64,000 bases of DNA from Brevibacterium gallinarum (GTDB taxonomy: Bacteria > Actinomycetota > Actinomycetes > Actinomycetales > Brevibacteriaceae): assembly GCF_014836885.1 (NCBI RefSeq), contig NZ_JACSPY010000002.1:372001-436000 (forward strand), written 5' to 3'. Shown piece by piece: positions 45,301 to 52,642 of the stretch. Under the pieces are notes generated by a model that saw only the letters and a program-made list of their open reading frames with translations, did not search any database and had not been told where the DNA came from. How positions within the stretch are numbered: position 1 is the stretch's first letter; every line of letters begins with the position of its first letter. Made by a program: the position numbers and the translations under genes.

Positions 45301-46518
45301 TCAGCCGCATGCGTGCGGCGCCGGCCTGCCAAGAGTCAGCAGGGCCGTCGCGGCCTCGGTGGGAACGGTGACGTCGAGACCGGTGCACTCGCGGAAGAGC
45401 CGCAGCCGATTCAGCACAGTGTTGCGGTGCACATAGCAGCGCTCGGCCGTGCGCTGCGTCGAACCGCAGCCGAGGTAGACGAGCACGGTGCCGATGACGC
45501 GTTCGCGCTCATCAGCAGCAAGGGTGGCAAGACCGGACTGGATTTCCGATTGCCAGCTGGGGAACATCGCCACCAGATGCTCGTGCAGAAACGGCACCCA
45601 CACCTCGCGTTCGGTTGCCCACGTTCCGGGCTCGGCGAAGACTACGAGGTCCCGAGCCCGCGCAGCGGCCGCCGGGACCTCGGCCAGGCCGGTGACTGTG
45701 CCGATCTCCAGCGCTGACTCGTCGATGAGGCTCGTCTTGTCGGGTGGCTGGCCGGTCTCGATGATGACAACCGTCGTCTCCTCGACGGCTGACCAGTGGT
45801 GGCGCAGCCGTTGGCGGCGCAGCGACTGACCGCAGCGGTGCAGCAGGTCTGATTCGGCATCGGCCTGCATCGCCCAGACCATGAACTGTGTCTGCAAGGC
45901 GAAGCCGGTGAGCTCAGCGACGCGCTCTGTCAGGGAGGAGGGGTCATCGGCGGAGAGGAAGTGGGTGAGCATCCGGCGCGTCTGGATGGCGGTGTCGGCA
46001 GCGAGCGCTTCAGCCTCTTTGAGGTAGGCGCGCTGGGCATAGGACGAGTACTCTTCGACGGTCTCGAGGACGTCTTCGGCGTGCGCAAGCAGTTGTGCGG
46101 CATCTTCATCGGTGACGCTGCGGATCAGCCCGGCCCACAACACCCGGAAGTCCAAGCGGATCGCTGCGACCATCTCATCGAGGGAGATCCCCTGGGCTGT
46201 GCGGCGGCGACCGAGGTCTTCGGACAGTGAGCGCAGTTCGCCCGCACTTCCGCGGCCTGACAGCCGATGGATGAGCGTCGTCAACGAGCGGTGAGCGGTC
46301 TCCACCACCTCCGCTCGCGGTAGGTGCGCATATCCCGGCACTTCGGAATCGAGCAACTCGGCGAATTCTTCTGCCAGCGTGTCCGCCTGCTGCAGGAGAT
46401 TCTTCAAAGTGGCATCCCACCAAACATCGACCGGTGCATCGGCGGGCTCACCTGGATTGGCTGAGGAGTTGAGCGATGGATTCTGCGGAAGGATCACGAC
46501 CCAATTGTGCATCTGCAT
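45301..46518 (-). CDS. PucR/CdaR-type transcriptional regulator
   Basis: 405 residues if started at ATG 46518; TTG 46533 and ATG 46512 are alternatives and no clear ribosome site distinguishes them. Residues about 25-180 are helical and sensor-like (GISLDEMVAAIRLDFRVLWAGLIR), and the C-terminal HTH_30 is clear (TLVYLGCGSTQRTAERCYVHRNTVLNRLRLFRECTG-like, near 345-385). The gene diverges from the ThDP enzyme/amidase group and is the likely regulator of that catabolic operon. Effector unknown; purine derivatives are the PucR precedent. Confidence 0.85.
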   Translation of the reverse strand: MQMHNWVVILPQNPSLNSSANPGEPADAPVDVWWDATLKNLLQQADTLAEEFAELLDSEVPGYAHLPRAEVVETAHRSLTTLIHRLSGRGSAGELRSLSEDLGRRRTAQGISLDEMVAAIRLDFRVLWAGLIRSVTDEDAAQLLAHAEDVLETVEEYSSYAQRAYLKEAEALAADTAIQTRRMLTHFLSADDPSSLTERVAELTGFALQTQFMVWAMQADAESDLLHRCGQSLRRQRLRHHWSAVEETTVVIIETGQPPDKTSLIDESALEIGTVTGLAEVPAAAARARDLVVFAEPGTWATEREVWVPFLHEHLVAMFPSWQSEIQSGLATLAADERERVIGTVLVYLGCGSTQRTAERCYVHRNTVLNRLRLFRECTGLDVTVPTEAATALLTLGRPAPHACG

Positions 46519-46639
46519 AGTACGGCGGGGCAATCATGTGCAGTCGGCTATTGCTCTGCACCTGTCTGAGCGAGCACTGTGGATAAAGCAATCTGCATCA
46601 CAGTCTCCTGTGTTGTGCACTACTCCAATGGAGGGCATC

Positions 46640-46768
46640 GTGACCTCAACTGCCGTACCGGACGCCGTGCCGGCGGACACCCAGCTCGACCGCACGCGGA
46701 TGCGTCGCATCTCCACCGCTAGCGTCATCGGCACCACCGTCACAAGGAGATACGCGGATGACCACTGA
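46640..46768 (+). pseudogene. N-terminal relic of an MHS-family transporter gene
   Basis: GTG 46640 follows GGAGG by six bases and opens a 42-codon frame. Its part up to 46741, ending TRMRRISTASVIGTTV, matches the start of metabolite:H+ symporters just before the EWYDFF motif of helix 1 (compare TTARKAATAALVGTAM in the intact transporter at 58131). The frame then runs into the ribosome site and start of the ThDP enzyme. An internal deletion has removed the rest of the transporter. A regulatory leader-peptide role is possible but secondary. Confidence 0.6.
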
Positions 46769-48479
46769 ACCATCCATCCCCGCAGGCCGCAGCGCCGGCC
46801 ACCTCATGGTCGAACAGCTCGTGCGCGAAGGTGTCGAACGCGTCTACAGCGTGCCCGGTGAGAGCTTCCTCGACATCCTCGACGGCCTCTACGACGCCCC
46901 GATCACCAATGTCGTCGCCCGCCATGAAGGCGGCGCCGGCTTCATGGCCCTGGCCGAGGCGCGCCTGACCGGCAGGCCCGGCGTCGTCATGGTCACCCGC
47001 GGACCGGGTGCGGCGAACGCGATGATCGCCATCCACACTGCGTATCAGGACCAGACGCCGCTCGTGATGTTCGTCGGCCTTATCCCCGTCGCTGACCGCA
47101 ATCGCGAGTCCTTCCAGGAGTTCGACCCGCACGCCTGGTTCGGCTCGACGGCGAAGAAGGTCCTCGTCCTCGACGACCCGGACTCCGCCGGCGAACTCGT
47201 CGCCGACGCCATGCGCACCGCCTCCGGCGGCCGGCCCGGCCCAGTCGTCATCGGGGTGCCCGAGGACGTGCTGACCTTCCCCACCTCGGCTCCGGCACTC
47301 GACCCGCGCCCGCTGCCGGCCCCGGCGATCAGCCCGGAGGCCGTCGCGCAGGTGCACCAGGCGATCAGCGAAGCCGAACGCCCGATGGTCGTCATCGGCG
47401 GCGACGGCTGGCACTCCGGGTGCGGCGCCGACCTCGCCACCTGGTGTGCACAGATGGGCCTGCCGGTGACCTCCGACTTCCGCGCATACGACGCGATCCC
47501 GTCGTCGAGCCCCGCCTGGGTCGGCAGCCTCGGATACGGCCGCAGCGACGCGCTCGCCGCGCACTTCGACGAGGCCGACCTGCTGCTCTTCATCGGCGCG
47601 GTGCGTTCCGATGTGCTCACCGACGGCTACACCCGCGGCCTGACTTCACGGGCGATCGTCATCGACCCCGACCCCGATCTGCTCGGTCACGCAGGCAGCG
47701 TCGAGATGCACATCCAGGCCCGGCCAGCCGACATTGTCCCGGTCCTCGTCGCCGACGCCCCGGAAGTCTCCGGTGGCAGGGAGCGTCTGGAACGGATGCG
47801 AGCCGAGCATCTCGTCTACGCGACCGAACGGCCCACCAACATCCCCGCCTCGGGAGCGGAGGACATCGGCGTCGACCTGCATGCGCTCATGACAGAGCTG
47901 CGGGAGCGCACCGGCGGTGAGGCCGTTGTCACCTACGGGGCCGGCAACCACGCCCTGTGGCCGCCGCGCTACCTGCGTCACGAACGCCCAGGCACGCTCG
48001 TCGCACCGCGTAACGGCGCCATGGGCGCCGGCATCCCCGCCGCCGTGGCCGCAGGCCTCGTGCACCCGGACCGGACCGTCATCTCGATCGCCGGTGACGG
48101 CTGCTTCATGATGAACGGCCAGGAGATCGCCACTGCGGTGGGCTACGGGGCGAAGATCGTCGTGCTCGTCATCGACAACGGGATCTTCGCGACTATCGTG
48201 GAACATCAGGAGCGGCACTACCCGCAGCGGCCATCGGGCACCCACATGACCAACCCGGACTTCGCGCTCATGGCGCAGTCCTACGGGCTGCACGGCGAGA
48301 CCGTGCGCACGAGTGCGGACATCGCAGGTGCCGTCGAGCGGGCGCTGGCCAGCCCGACCGGTGCGCTGCTGCACGTCATCACCGACCCGGCCCTGCGCGG
48401 CCCCTCCGGTCAGATGCCGGAGGCGACCGGCGCCTCGGGAACGGGTACGGCCGCACAGGAGAACGGAGAGCACGCATGA
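46758..48479 (+). CDS. ThDP-dependent enzyme, acetolactate synthase large-subunit-like
   Basis: 573 residues. Glu57 in ARHEGGAGFM is the ThDP-activating glutamate, and the ThDP/Mg2+ motif begins GDG (446-448) in IAGDGCFMMNGQE and ends near VIDNGIFATI. A central FAD/nucleotide-type domain (about 190-330) is present. The Glu excludes glyoxylate carboligase. The reaction, probably decarboxylation or carboligation of a 2-oxoacid, cannot be read. ATG 46758 has AAGGAG. It overlaps the amidase gene (ATGA). A paralogue lies at 56299-58035 with the same gene order. Confidence 0.82.
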   Translation: MTTEPSIPAGRSAGHLMVEQLVREGVERVYSVPGESFLDILDGLYDAPITNVVARHEGGAGFMALAEARLTGRPGVVMVTRGPGAANAMIAIHTAYQDQTPLVMFVGLIPVADRNRESFQEFDPHAWFGSTAKKVLVLDDPDSAGELVADAMRTASGGRPGPVVIGVPEDVLTFPTSAPALDPRPLPAPAISPEAVAQVHQAISEAERPMVVIGGDGWHSGCGADLATWCAQMGLPVTSDFRAYDAIPSSSPAWVGSLGYGRSDALAAHFDEADLLLFIGAVRSDVLTDGYTRGLTSRAIVIDPDPDLLGHAGSVEMHIQARPADIVPVLVADAPEVSGGRERLERMRAEHLVYATERPTNIPASGAEDIGVDLHALMTELRERTGGEAVVTYGAGNHALWPPRYLRHERPGTLVAPRNGAMGAGIPAAVAAGLVHPDRTVISIAGDGCFMMNGQEIATAVGYGAKIVVLVIDNGIFATIVEHQERHYPQRPSGTHMTNPDFALMAQSYGLHGETVRTSADIAGAVERALASPTGALLHVITDPALRGPSGQMPEATGASGTGTAAQENGEHA

Positions 48480-49756
48480 GCCAGGACACCACGCGCAACG
48501 ACGCCTTCCTCGCCGACTGGAACGTCCACACCACCTTCGGGGCGGTGCCCGGCACCCACGGGGTCGACCGGCAGGCGGCCACCGAACCCGATGGCGAGCA
48601 GCGCCGCTGGTTCGCAGAGCTCCTGCAGCGTCACGGCATGAGGGTGGTCCGCGATGAGATCGGCAACCAGTTCGGGCTGCTCGAGCTCGTCCCCGGCGCA
48701 CCCTATGTGCTCACCGGCTCGCACATGGATTCGCAGCCGACTGCCGGCCGCTTCGACGGCGCCTACGGCGTCATGGCCTCAGCGCATGCGGCTTTCCGGC
48801 TCGCCGAGCACTTCGCCGCCAACCCCGGTGAGGCGGCCTGCAATGTCGCGGTCGTCAACTGGTTCAACGAAGAGGGCAGCCGGTTCAAGCCCTCGATGAT
48901 GGGCTCGGGTGTGTTCACCGGCAAGCTCGGGCTAGCTGAGGCGCTGGAGACTCGTGACAAGCAGGGGGTCAGCGTTCGCGAGGCCCTCGATGCGATCGGC
49001 GAGCGTGGTGATGGCGCAGTCGAGCTCGACCTTGCCGCCTATGCCGAGATCCACGTCGAACAGGGTCGCAGCATGGACGAAGACGGCGTGACGATCGGTC
49101 TTGTGTCCGCCACATGGGCTGCGCACAAGTACGAATTGCGCATCCGCGGCGACCAGGCCCACTCCGGGGCGGCGCTCATGGCCGACCGGCGGGACGCGCT
49201 GCTCGGGGCGGCCAAGCTCATCGTCGCCGCCCGCGAGCTCGTCGACGACTACGATGATGGCGCGCTGCATACTGCCGTCGGTGAGATCACCGTCTACCCG
49301 AACTCACCGGTCGTCGTCGCCAGCGAGGCGAACATCCTGCTCGACCTGCGCTCGCCGAGCATGGAGGTCATCGAGAGCGCGGCTGAGAAGCTGCGGGCGA
49401 CGATGGCCGAGGTGGAGGAGGCCGTCGGTGTCGAGATCGACATCGTCCACGAGCATGCCTGGGATCAGAACCCCTATCAGCCGGAGGGCACCGCGCTGGC
49501 TCGTTCCGTCGCCGAGGCGCTGGGTCTGTCCCATGGGGAGGTGCTGACCGTGGCCGGTCACGATTCGACGAACATGAAGGACCTCGTGCCGACTGTCATG
49601 CTTTTCGTACCGAGCGTCGAAGGCGTCTCACACAACCTCAACGAGTTCACCAAAGACGATGACCTGTGTGCCGGTCTCGATCACCTCACCGAGGTGCTGC
49701 GCCGGATCGTGGTGGATCCGTCGGTGGTGGCTGGGGCTCAGTCGTCTGAGAGGTAA
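48476..49756 (+). CDS. M20-family amidase (hydantoinase/carbamoylase type)
   Basis: 426 residues. Metal-binding and catalytic blocks: LTGSHMDSQPTAGRFDGAYGVMA (about 82-104), WFNEEGSRFKPSMMGS, HVEQGRSMDEDG, RGDQAHSGAALMADRRDAL and SHNLNEFTKDDDLCAGLDHL. The family hydrolyses N-carbamoyl amino acids, allantoate or ureidoglycolate with divalent metals. With the PucR regulator, a ureide or N-carbamoyl substrate is plausible. Translationally coupled to the ThDP enzyme. Its 3' end overlaps a truncated minus-strand frame by 19 bases. Confidence 0.85.
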   Translation: MSQDTTRNDAFLADWNVHTTFGAVPGTHGVDRQAATEPDGEQRRWFAELLQRHGMRVVRDEIGNQFGLLELVPGAPYVLTGSHMDSQPTAGRFDGAYGVMASAHAAFRLAEHFAANPGEAACNVAVVNWFNEEGSRFKPSMMGSGVFTGKLGLAEALETRDKQGVSVREALDAIGERGDGAVELDLAAYAEIHVEQGRSMDEDGVTIGLVSATWAAHKYELRIRGDQAHSGAALMADRRDALLGAAKLIVAARELVDDYDDGALHTAVGEITVYPNSPVVVASEANILLDLRSPSMEVIESAAEKLRATMAEVEEAVGVEIDIVHEHAWDQNPYQPEGTALARSVAEALGLSHGEVLTVAGHDSTNMKDLVPTVMLFVPSVEGVSHNLNEFTKDDDLCAGLDHLTEVLRRIVVDPSVVAGAQSSER

Positions 49757-49871
49757 CCGGTTTCAGGGCCGATGTCGGCGAGGAAGTCCCGGATCGCCTC
49801 GATGTGGTCTTCGTCGGTCAGCTCGCTGGGCGGGTTGGTCTCGCCAGCGAAGCCGTAGTCCGGGGGTCTTC
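49738..49871 (-). pseudogene. C-terminal remnant of an unidentified gene
   Basis: An open frame with good coding character (DYGFAGETNPPSELTDEDH... ending TGYLSDD and TGA at 49740-49738) lacks any beginning: coding character stops at the CCGGGGGTCTTC repeat (49860-49871) and a stop codon follows at 49881. About 41 codons remain. The acidic tail is not enough to name a family. Confidence 0.45.
49860..49871. repeat. 12-bp direct repeat, copy 1
   Basis: CCGGGGGTCTTC here is identical to 50163-50174, which is the right arm of the hairpin behind tRNA-Phe. The two copies enclose about 290 bp of debris. It is a candidate recombination or attachment core. Confidence 0.6.
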
Positions 49872-50063
49872 TCTGACCTCAAGTCCCGTTCACAACCTCC
49901 CGAGGAACTACACCTAAGCTTTGTCAGTCTCGAAGAGCTGGTGCGGGTTTCAAGGGTATTCGCGGCCGACGACGCTGTTCTCATAAAGTTCCAGCGCGCT
50001 CGTCGCGGGCGCACGCACGCCCACGCGTTTGGGCTCAATGAACTGCCTGGCTGGGCGGACTGA
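49872..50063 (+). pseudogene. C-terminal remnant of a second unidentified gene
   Basis: Beginning at the same repeat, a plus-strand frame runs to TGA 50061-50063 with a plausible protein end (ELHLSFVSLEELVRVSR, then RGRTHAHAFGLNELPGWAD) but no start codon. It differs in codon taste from the neighbours. Together with the previous remnant it marks a recombination junction. The rest of the 49757-50181 gap holds a tandem decamer and a terminator hairpin. Confidence 0.4.
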
Positions 50064-50100
50064 CCAGGGTCTAAAGAACGAGTCCGCGGCCCGTTCTGAG

Positions 50101-50120
50101 CATTAACCCGCATTAACCCG
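50101..50120. repeat. tandem decamer
   Basis: CATTAACCCG is present twice in a row in the tRNA-proximal debris. No function is evident. Confidence 0.6.
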
Positions 50121-50146
50121 GATCGCTGCGCACGCTCACACACGCA

Positions 50147-50174
50147 GAAGACCCCCGGTTTCCCGGGGGTCTTC
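50147..50174 (-). terminator. 12-bp hairpin terminator behind tRNA-Phe
   Basis: GAAGACCCCCGG (50147-50158) pairs perfectly with 50163-50174 around a 4-nt loop, eight bases past the 3' end of tRNA-Phe on the minus strand. There is no U-run. Its right arm doubles as copy 2 of the 12-bp repeat. Confidence 0.7.
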
Positions 50175-50181
50175 GTGGCTG

Positions 50182-50254
50182 TGGCTCCGACCGGCGTCGA
50201 TCCGGTGACCTTTCGATTTTCAGTCGAACGCTCTACCAACTGAGCTACAGAGCC
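50182..50254 (-). tRNA. tRNA-Phe (GAA)
   Basis: 73 nt, cloverleaf complete: acceptor GGCTCTG/CGGAGCC with one G-T pair, D-arm GCTC, anticodon loop CTGAAAA flanked by TTCGA/TCGAA, variable AGGTC, and a T-arm ACCGG/CCGGT. The anticodon is GAA. CCA is not encoded. It is the third gene of a Glu-Asp-Phe array. Confidence 0.95.
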
Positions 50255-50302
50255 AAGTCCGCTGGCAGCGAGCGCAGCTCATCTGCCTGCTGATAGAACA
50301 AA

Positions 50303-50325
50303 GGCTCTTCTGAAACAGAAGAGCC
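50303..50325 (-). terminator. 10-bp hairpin between tRNA-Asp and tRNA-Phe
   Basis: GGCTCTTCTG (50303-50312) pairs perfectly with CAGAAGAGCC (50316-50325) around three bases and is followed on the minus strand by TTTGTT. It would terminate or process the tRNA-Asp transcript. Confidence 0.65.
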
Positions 50326-50335
50326 GATTGCTCCG

Positions 50336-50409
50336 CGACCCTGACGGGACTCGAACCCGCGACCTCCGCCGTGACAGGGCGGCGCGCTAACCAACTGCGC
50401 CACAGGGCC
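50336..50409 (-). tRNA. tRNA-Asp (GTC)
   Basis: 74 nt. Acceptor GGCCCTG/CAGGGTC, anticodon loop CTGTCAC flanked by CCGCC/GGCGG, T-arm GCGGG/CCCGT with TTCGAGT loop, discriminator G as expected for tRNA-Asp. CCA is not encoded. Confidence 0.95.
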
Positions 50410-50452
50410 TTATTCGTTTGTGTGCCGGATGAGGCGACCTCCATCCTACACG

Positions 50453-50525
<73 letters not shown>

Positions 50526-50712
50526 CTCCCGCATCAGTCTCCCGATGAGGCTGTCAGCTCCGGTTGCCCGGCGCATGAACCTCAGATAGCTTAGCGCACC
50601 GCTCGGTGGATTTGCAAAACGGATCGGCGGCCTTTTCCTGTGACGTCGATCACCGCTCCCGAGGCGGTCCGCACCCAGCTGCGCACCCCGCCTTCCAGCC
50701 GGCTCGCCTCAG

Positions 50713-50718
50713 TAGACT
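50713..50718 (+). promoter_or_regulatory. candidate leaderless -10 element for the metallopeptidase gene
   Basis: TAGACT ends 7 bases before ATG 50725, and no ribosome site is present. Confidence 0.5.
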
Positions 50719-50724
50719 GACCCT

Positions 50725-51144
50725 ATGACATGCGGTCACCCCGAGCATGCGGATCACGGCCAGCACGAGCCGCTCGAGCCGATCGACGACGCCACCTTCG
50801 AGGCGCTGTACGCGATCTTTGACGACCTCGTCGACGAGGTGATGGGCGAGCTGCCGGAAGGCGTGCTCGACTACATGGACAACGTCGTCCTCTTCGCAGA
50901 AGACGAGCCCCCGCCCGAGGAGCCGGACATCCTCGGTGTCTACGACGGCATCCCGCTGACCGAGCGCGGCGACCCGTGGGCGTTCGTGCCCCCGGATGTC
51001 ATCTTCCTCTACCGCATCAACCTCATCGAGTTCTCCCGTACGGCCGAACGGCTGCGCGAGGAGATCCTCACGACGATCGTCCATGAGATCGCCCACCATC
51101 ACGGCATCGATGATGAGCGTCTCCATGAACTCGGCTGGGGCTGA
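50725..51144 (+). CDS. metallopeptidase family protein (Zincin_1, HExxH)
   Basis: 139 residues. The zinc site HEIAHHHGIDD (His120-Glu121, His124, Gly127, Asp130) fits HExxHxxGxxD, the signature of the short actinobacterial minimal gluzincin-like family PF06262. The N-terminus is Cys/His-rich (TCGHPEHADHGQHE) and could bind metal. Acidic throughout, no signal peptide, thus cytoplasmic. Substrate unknown. The 186-bp gap after it contains AT-rich promoter-like sequence (TAAAGT at 51230). Confidence 0.85.
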   Translation: MTCGHPEHADHGQHEPLEPIDDATFEALYAIFDDLVDEVMGELPEGVLDYMDNVVLFAEDEPPPEEPDILGVYDGIPLTERGDPWAFVPPDVIFLYRINLIEFSRTAERLREEILTTIVHEIAHHHGIDDERLHELGWG

Positions 51145-51330
51145 CAAAAACGGGCCCCGATCCGCCCGACATCGCCTGCCTGATTGTTGAATGCGGACAA
51201 AAGATTGGTCATCGGACTGATCGGTCATTTAAAGTAGCTGTCGTCCACCCGTCCGATCAGCACCTATACACCGGCCCGCCGTCCCGTCAGAACCCCGACT
51301 GGCCCGGCAGGCAGGAGGCAGCGAAGACCC

Positions 51331-51831
51331 ATGTCGATTGCAGCTCGATCACACGCCGCGGCTACCCCCGCCCTGCGCGTGCTCAACCTCGCCGGCATCG
51401 ATTACTCGGTTCATGAGTTCGACCACGACCCGGCCCGCCGCCGTTACGGCACCGAAGCCTCAGAGAAACTCGGCGTCGAATCCGGCAGGATCCTCAAGAC
51501 CCTCATGATCCACGTCGACCAGGAACCGGTCGTCGCCCTCGTCCCTGTCTCCGGACAGCTCGACCTCAAGGCGATCGCCGGTGTGTGCGGTGGCAAGAAG
51601 GCCCAGCTGACCGGCATCGCCGAAACCGAACGTCGCACCGGCTACATGATCGGCGGTGTCAGCCCTTTCGGGCAGCGCAATTCCTCACCGGTGGTCATGG
51701 ACCTCTCCGCTCAGGACTTCTCCACCGTCTACGTCTCAGCCGGGCGCCGCGGCTTGGAGATCGAACTGCGTCCCGATGACCTCGTCATGCTCACCAATGC
51801 ACAGGTCGCCCGCATCGCCAGCCTCGACTGA
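51331..51831 (+). CDS. Cys-tRNA(Pro)/Cys-tRNA(Cys) deacylase (YbaK/EbsC)
   Basis: 166 residues. The family pattern is plain: YSVHEFDHDP, YGTEASEKLGVESGRILKTLMI with the conserved Lys, VPVSGQLDLKAIA, and GYMIGGVSPFGQR. It hydrolyses mischarged Cys-tRNA(Pro) in trans. GGAGG lies about 13 bases upstream of ATG 51331. Convergent with the YigZ-like gene across a repeat-bearing gap. Confidence 0.92.
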   Translation: MSIAARSHAAATPALRVLNLAGIDYSVHEFDHDPARRRYGTEASEKLGVESGRILKTLMIHVDQEPVVALVPVSGQLDLKAIAGVCGGKKAQLTGIAETERRTGYMIGGVSPFGQRNSSPVVMDLSAQDFSTVYVSAGRRGLEIELRPDDLVMLTNAQVARIASLD

Positions 51832-51839
51832 CGACGCAC

Positions 51840-51908
51840 CGATCCCAGCCGAACACCGGTCCCAGCCGGGCACTGATCCCTACCGGCATTGCTCCCAGCC
51901 GAGCGCCG
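51840..51908. repeat. degenerate 16-17-bp tandem repeat
   Basis: About four units of the pattern TCCCAGCCGRRCRCYG follow one another in the gap between two convergent genes; unit 3 is the most diverged (TCCCTACCGGCATTG). No hairpin or coding sense was recognised. Confidence 0.45.
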
Positions 51909-51951
51909 ACCTGCCGGCGCAGACGCCAACCGACCTGGCAGCGCAGCCGGC

Positions 51952-52566
51952 CTAGCGGTAGACCGGATCCCCCACCTCGGGAGTGGCGACTCCTGCCGAG
52001 ACGTCAGCGAGCATCGCCGCACACGCCTCCACCTCGTCAGCCGGCACCGCGAAGACATGGCGCACGCTGGCACCGTACTCGCTGTCGATGACCTGCCATC
52101 CGGCCTGTTGGGCCTGCCGTTGGGCGGCAGCCGCCGTCGCATAGTCCAACTCCACCGTCACTGGTGTCAGCAGCGTTCGGGTGACGGCTTCAGCGTCCTC
52201 GAGTGCCGCGGAGACTGCCCCGCCGTAGGCGCGCACGAGCCCGCCGGCGCCCAGAAGCGTGCCGCCGAAGTACCGGGTCACTACCGCCACCACATACGTC
52301 AGTTCATGGCCGGTGAGCACTTCCAGGATCGGGGCTCCGGCCGTGCCGGCCGGCTCGCCATCGTCGTTGAAGCGCTGCGTGCGCCCATCGGCATCGAGGA
52401 TGAAGGCCGTGCAGTGATGGCGGGCCTTCGGATGCGCAGCCCGCTGCTCCTCGATGACCGCGCGCGCGGCCTCCTCGGTCTCGACTGGAACAACGCGGGC
52501 GATGAAGCGCGAGCGCTTGATCTCGATCTCGGCATGCGCCTCACGGCGCAGAGTCTGATAGCCCAT
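51952..52566 (-). CDS. YigZ/IMPACT family protein
   Basis: 204 residues from ATG 52566. The N-terminal UPF0029 domain shows EIKRSRFIARVVPVETEEAA, HHCTAFILDADGRTQRFNDDGEPAGTAGAPILEVL and VVTRYFGGTLLGAGGLVRAYG, all diagnostic; a C-terminal ferredoxin-like DUF1949 domain follows. The eukaryotic relative IMPACT regulates GCN2; the bacterial role is unknown. TACAGT ends 8 bases before the ATG and excludes the GTG at 52575 as start, so the mRNA is probably leaderless. Confidence 0.9.
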   Translation of the reverse strand: MGYQTLRREAHAEIEIKRSRFIARVVPVETEEAARAVIEEQRAAHPKARHHCTAFILDADGRTQRFNDDGEPAGTAGAPILEVLTGHELTYVVAVVTRYFGGTLLGAGGLVRAYGGAVSAALEDAEAVTRTLLTPVTVELDYATAAAAQRQAQQAGWQVIDSEYGASVRHVFAVPADEVEACAAMLADVSAGVATPEVGDPVYR

Positions 52567-52642
52567 GGATGCCACTGTAGCCGCCGATAGGCCAGGGCCC
52601 CGGGATCACTCCCGGGGCTCTGTGCTCTCACGCGCGGCTGGT

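Noticed and set aside
46758-48479. Glyoxylate carboligase (allantoin pathway) as identity of the ThDP enzyme next to a PucR regulator
   Set aside because: The glutamate that activates ThDP is present (Glu57); glyoxylate carboligase has Val there.
50101-50174. CRISPR-like repeats near the tRNA genes
   Set aside because: Only two adjacent decamers and a terminator hairpin; no spacer-repeat periodicity and no cas genes.
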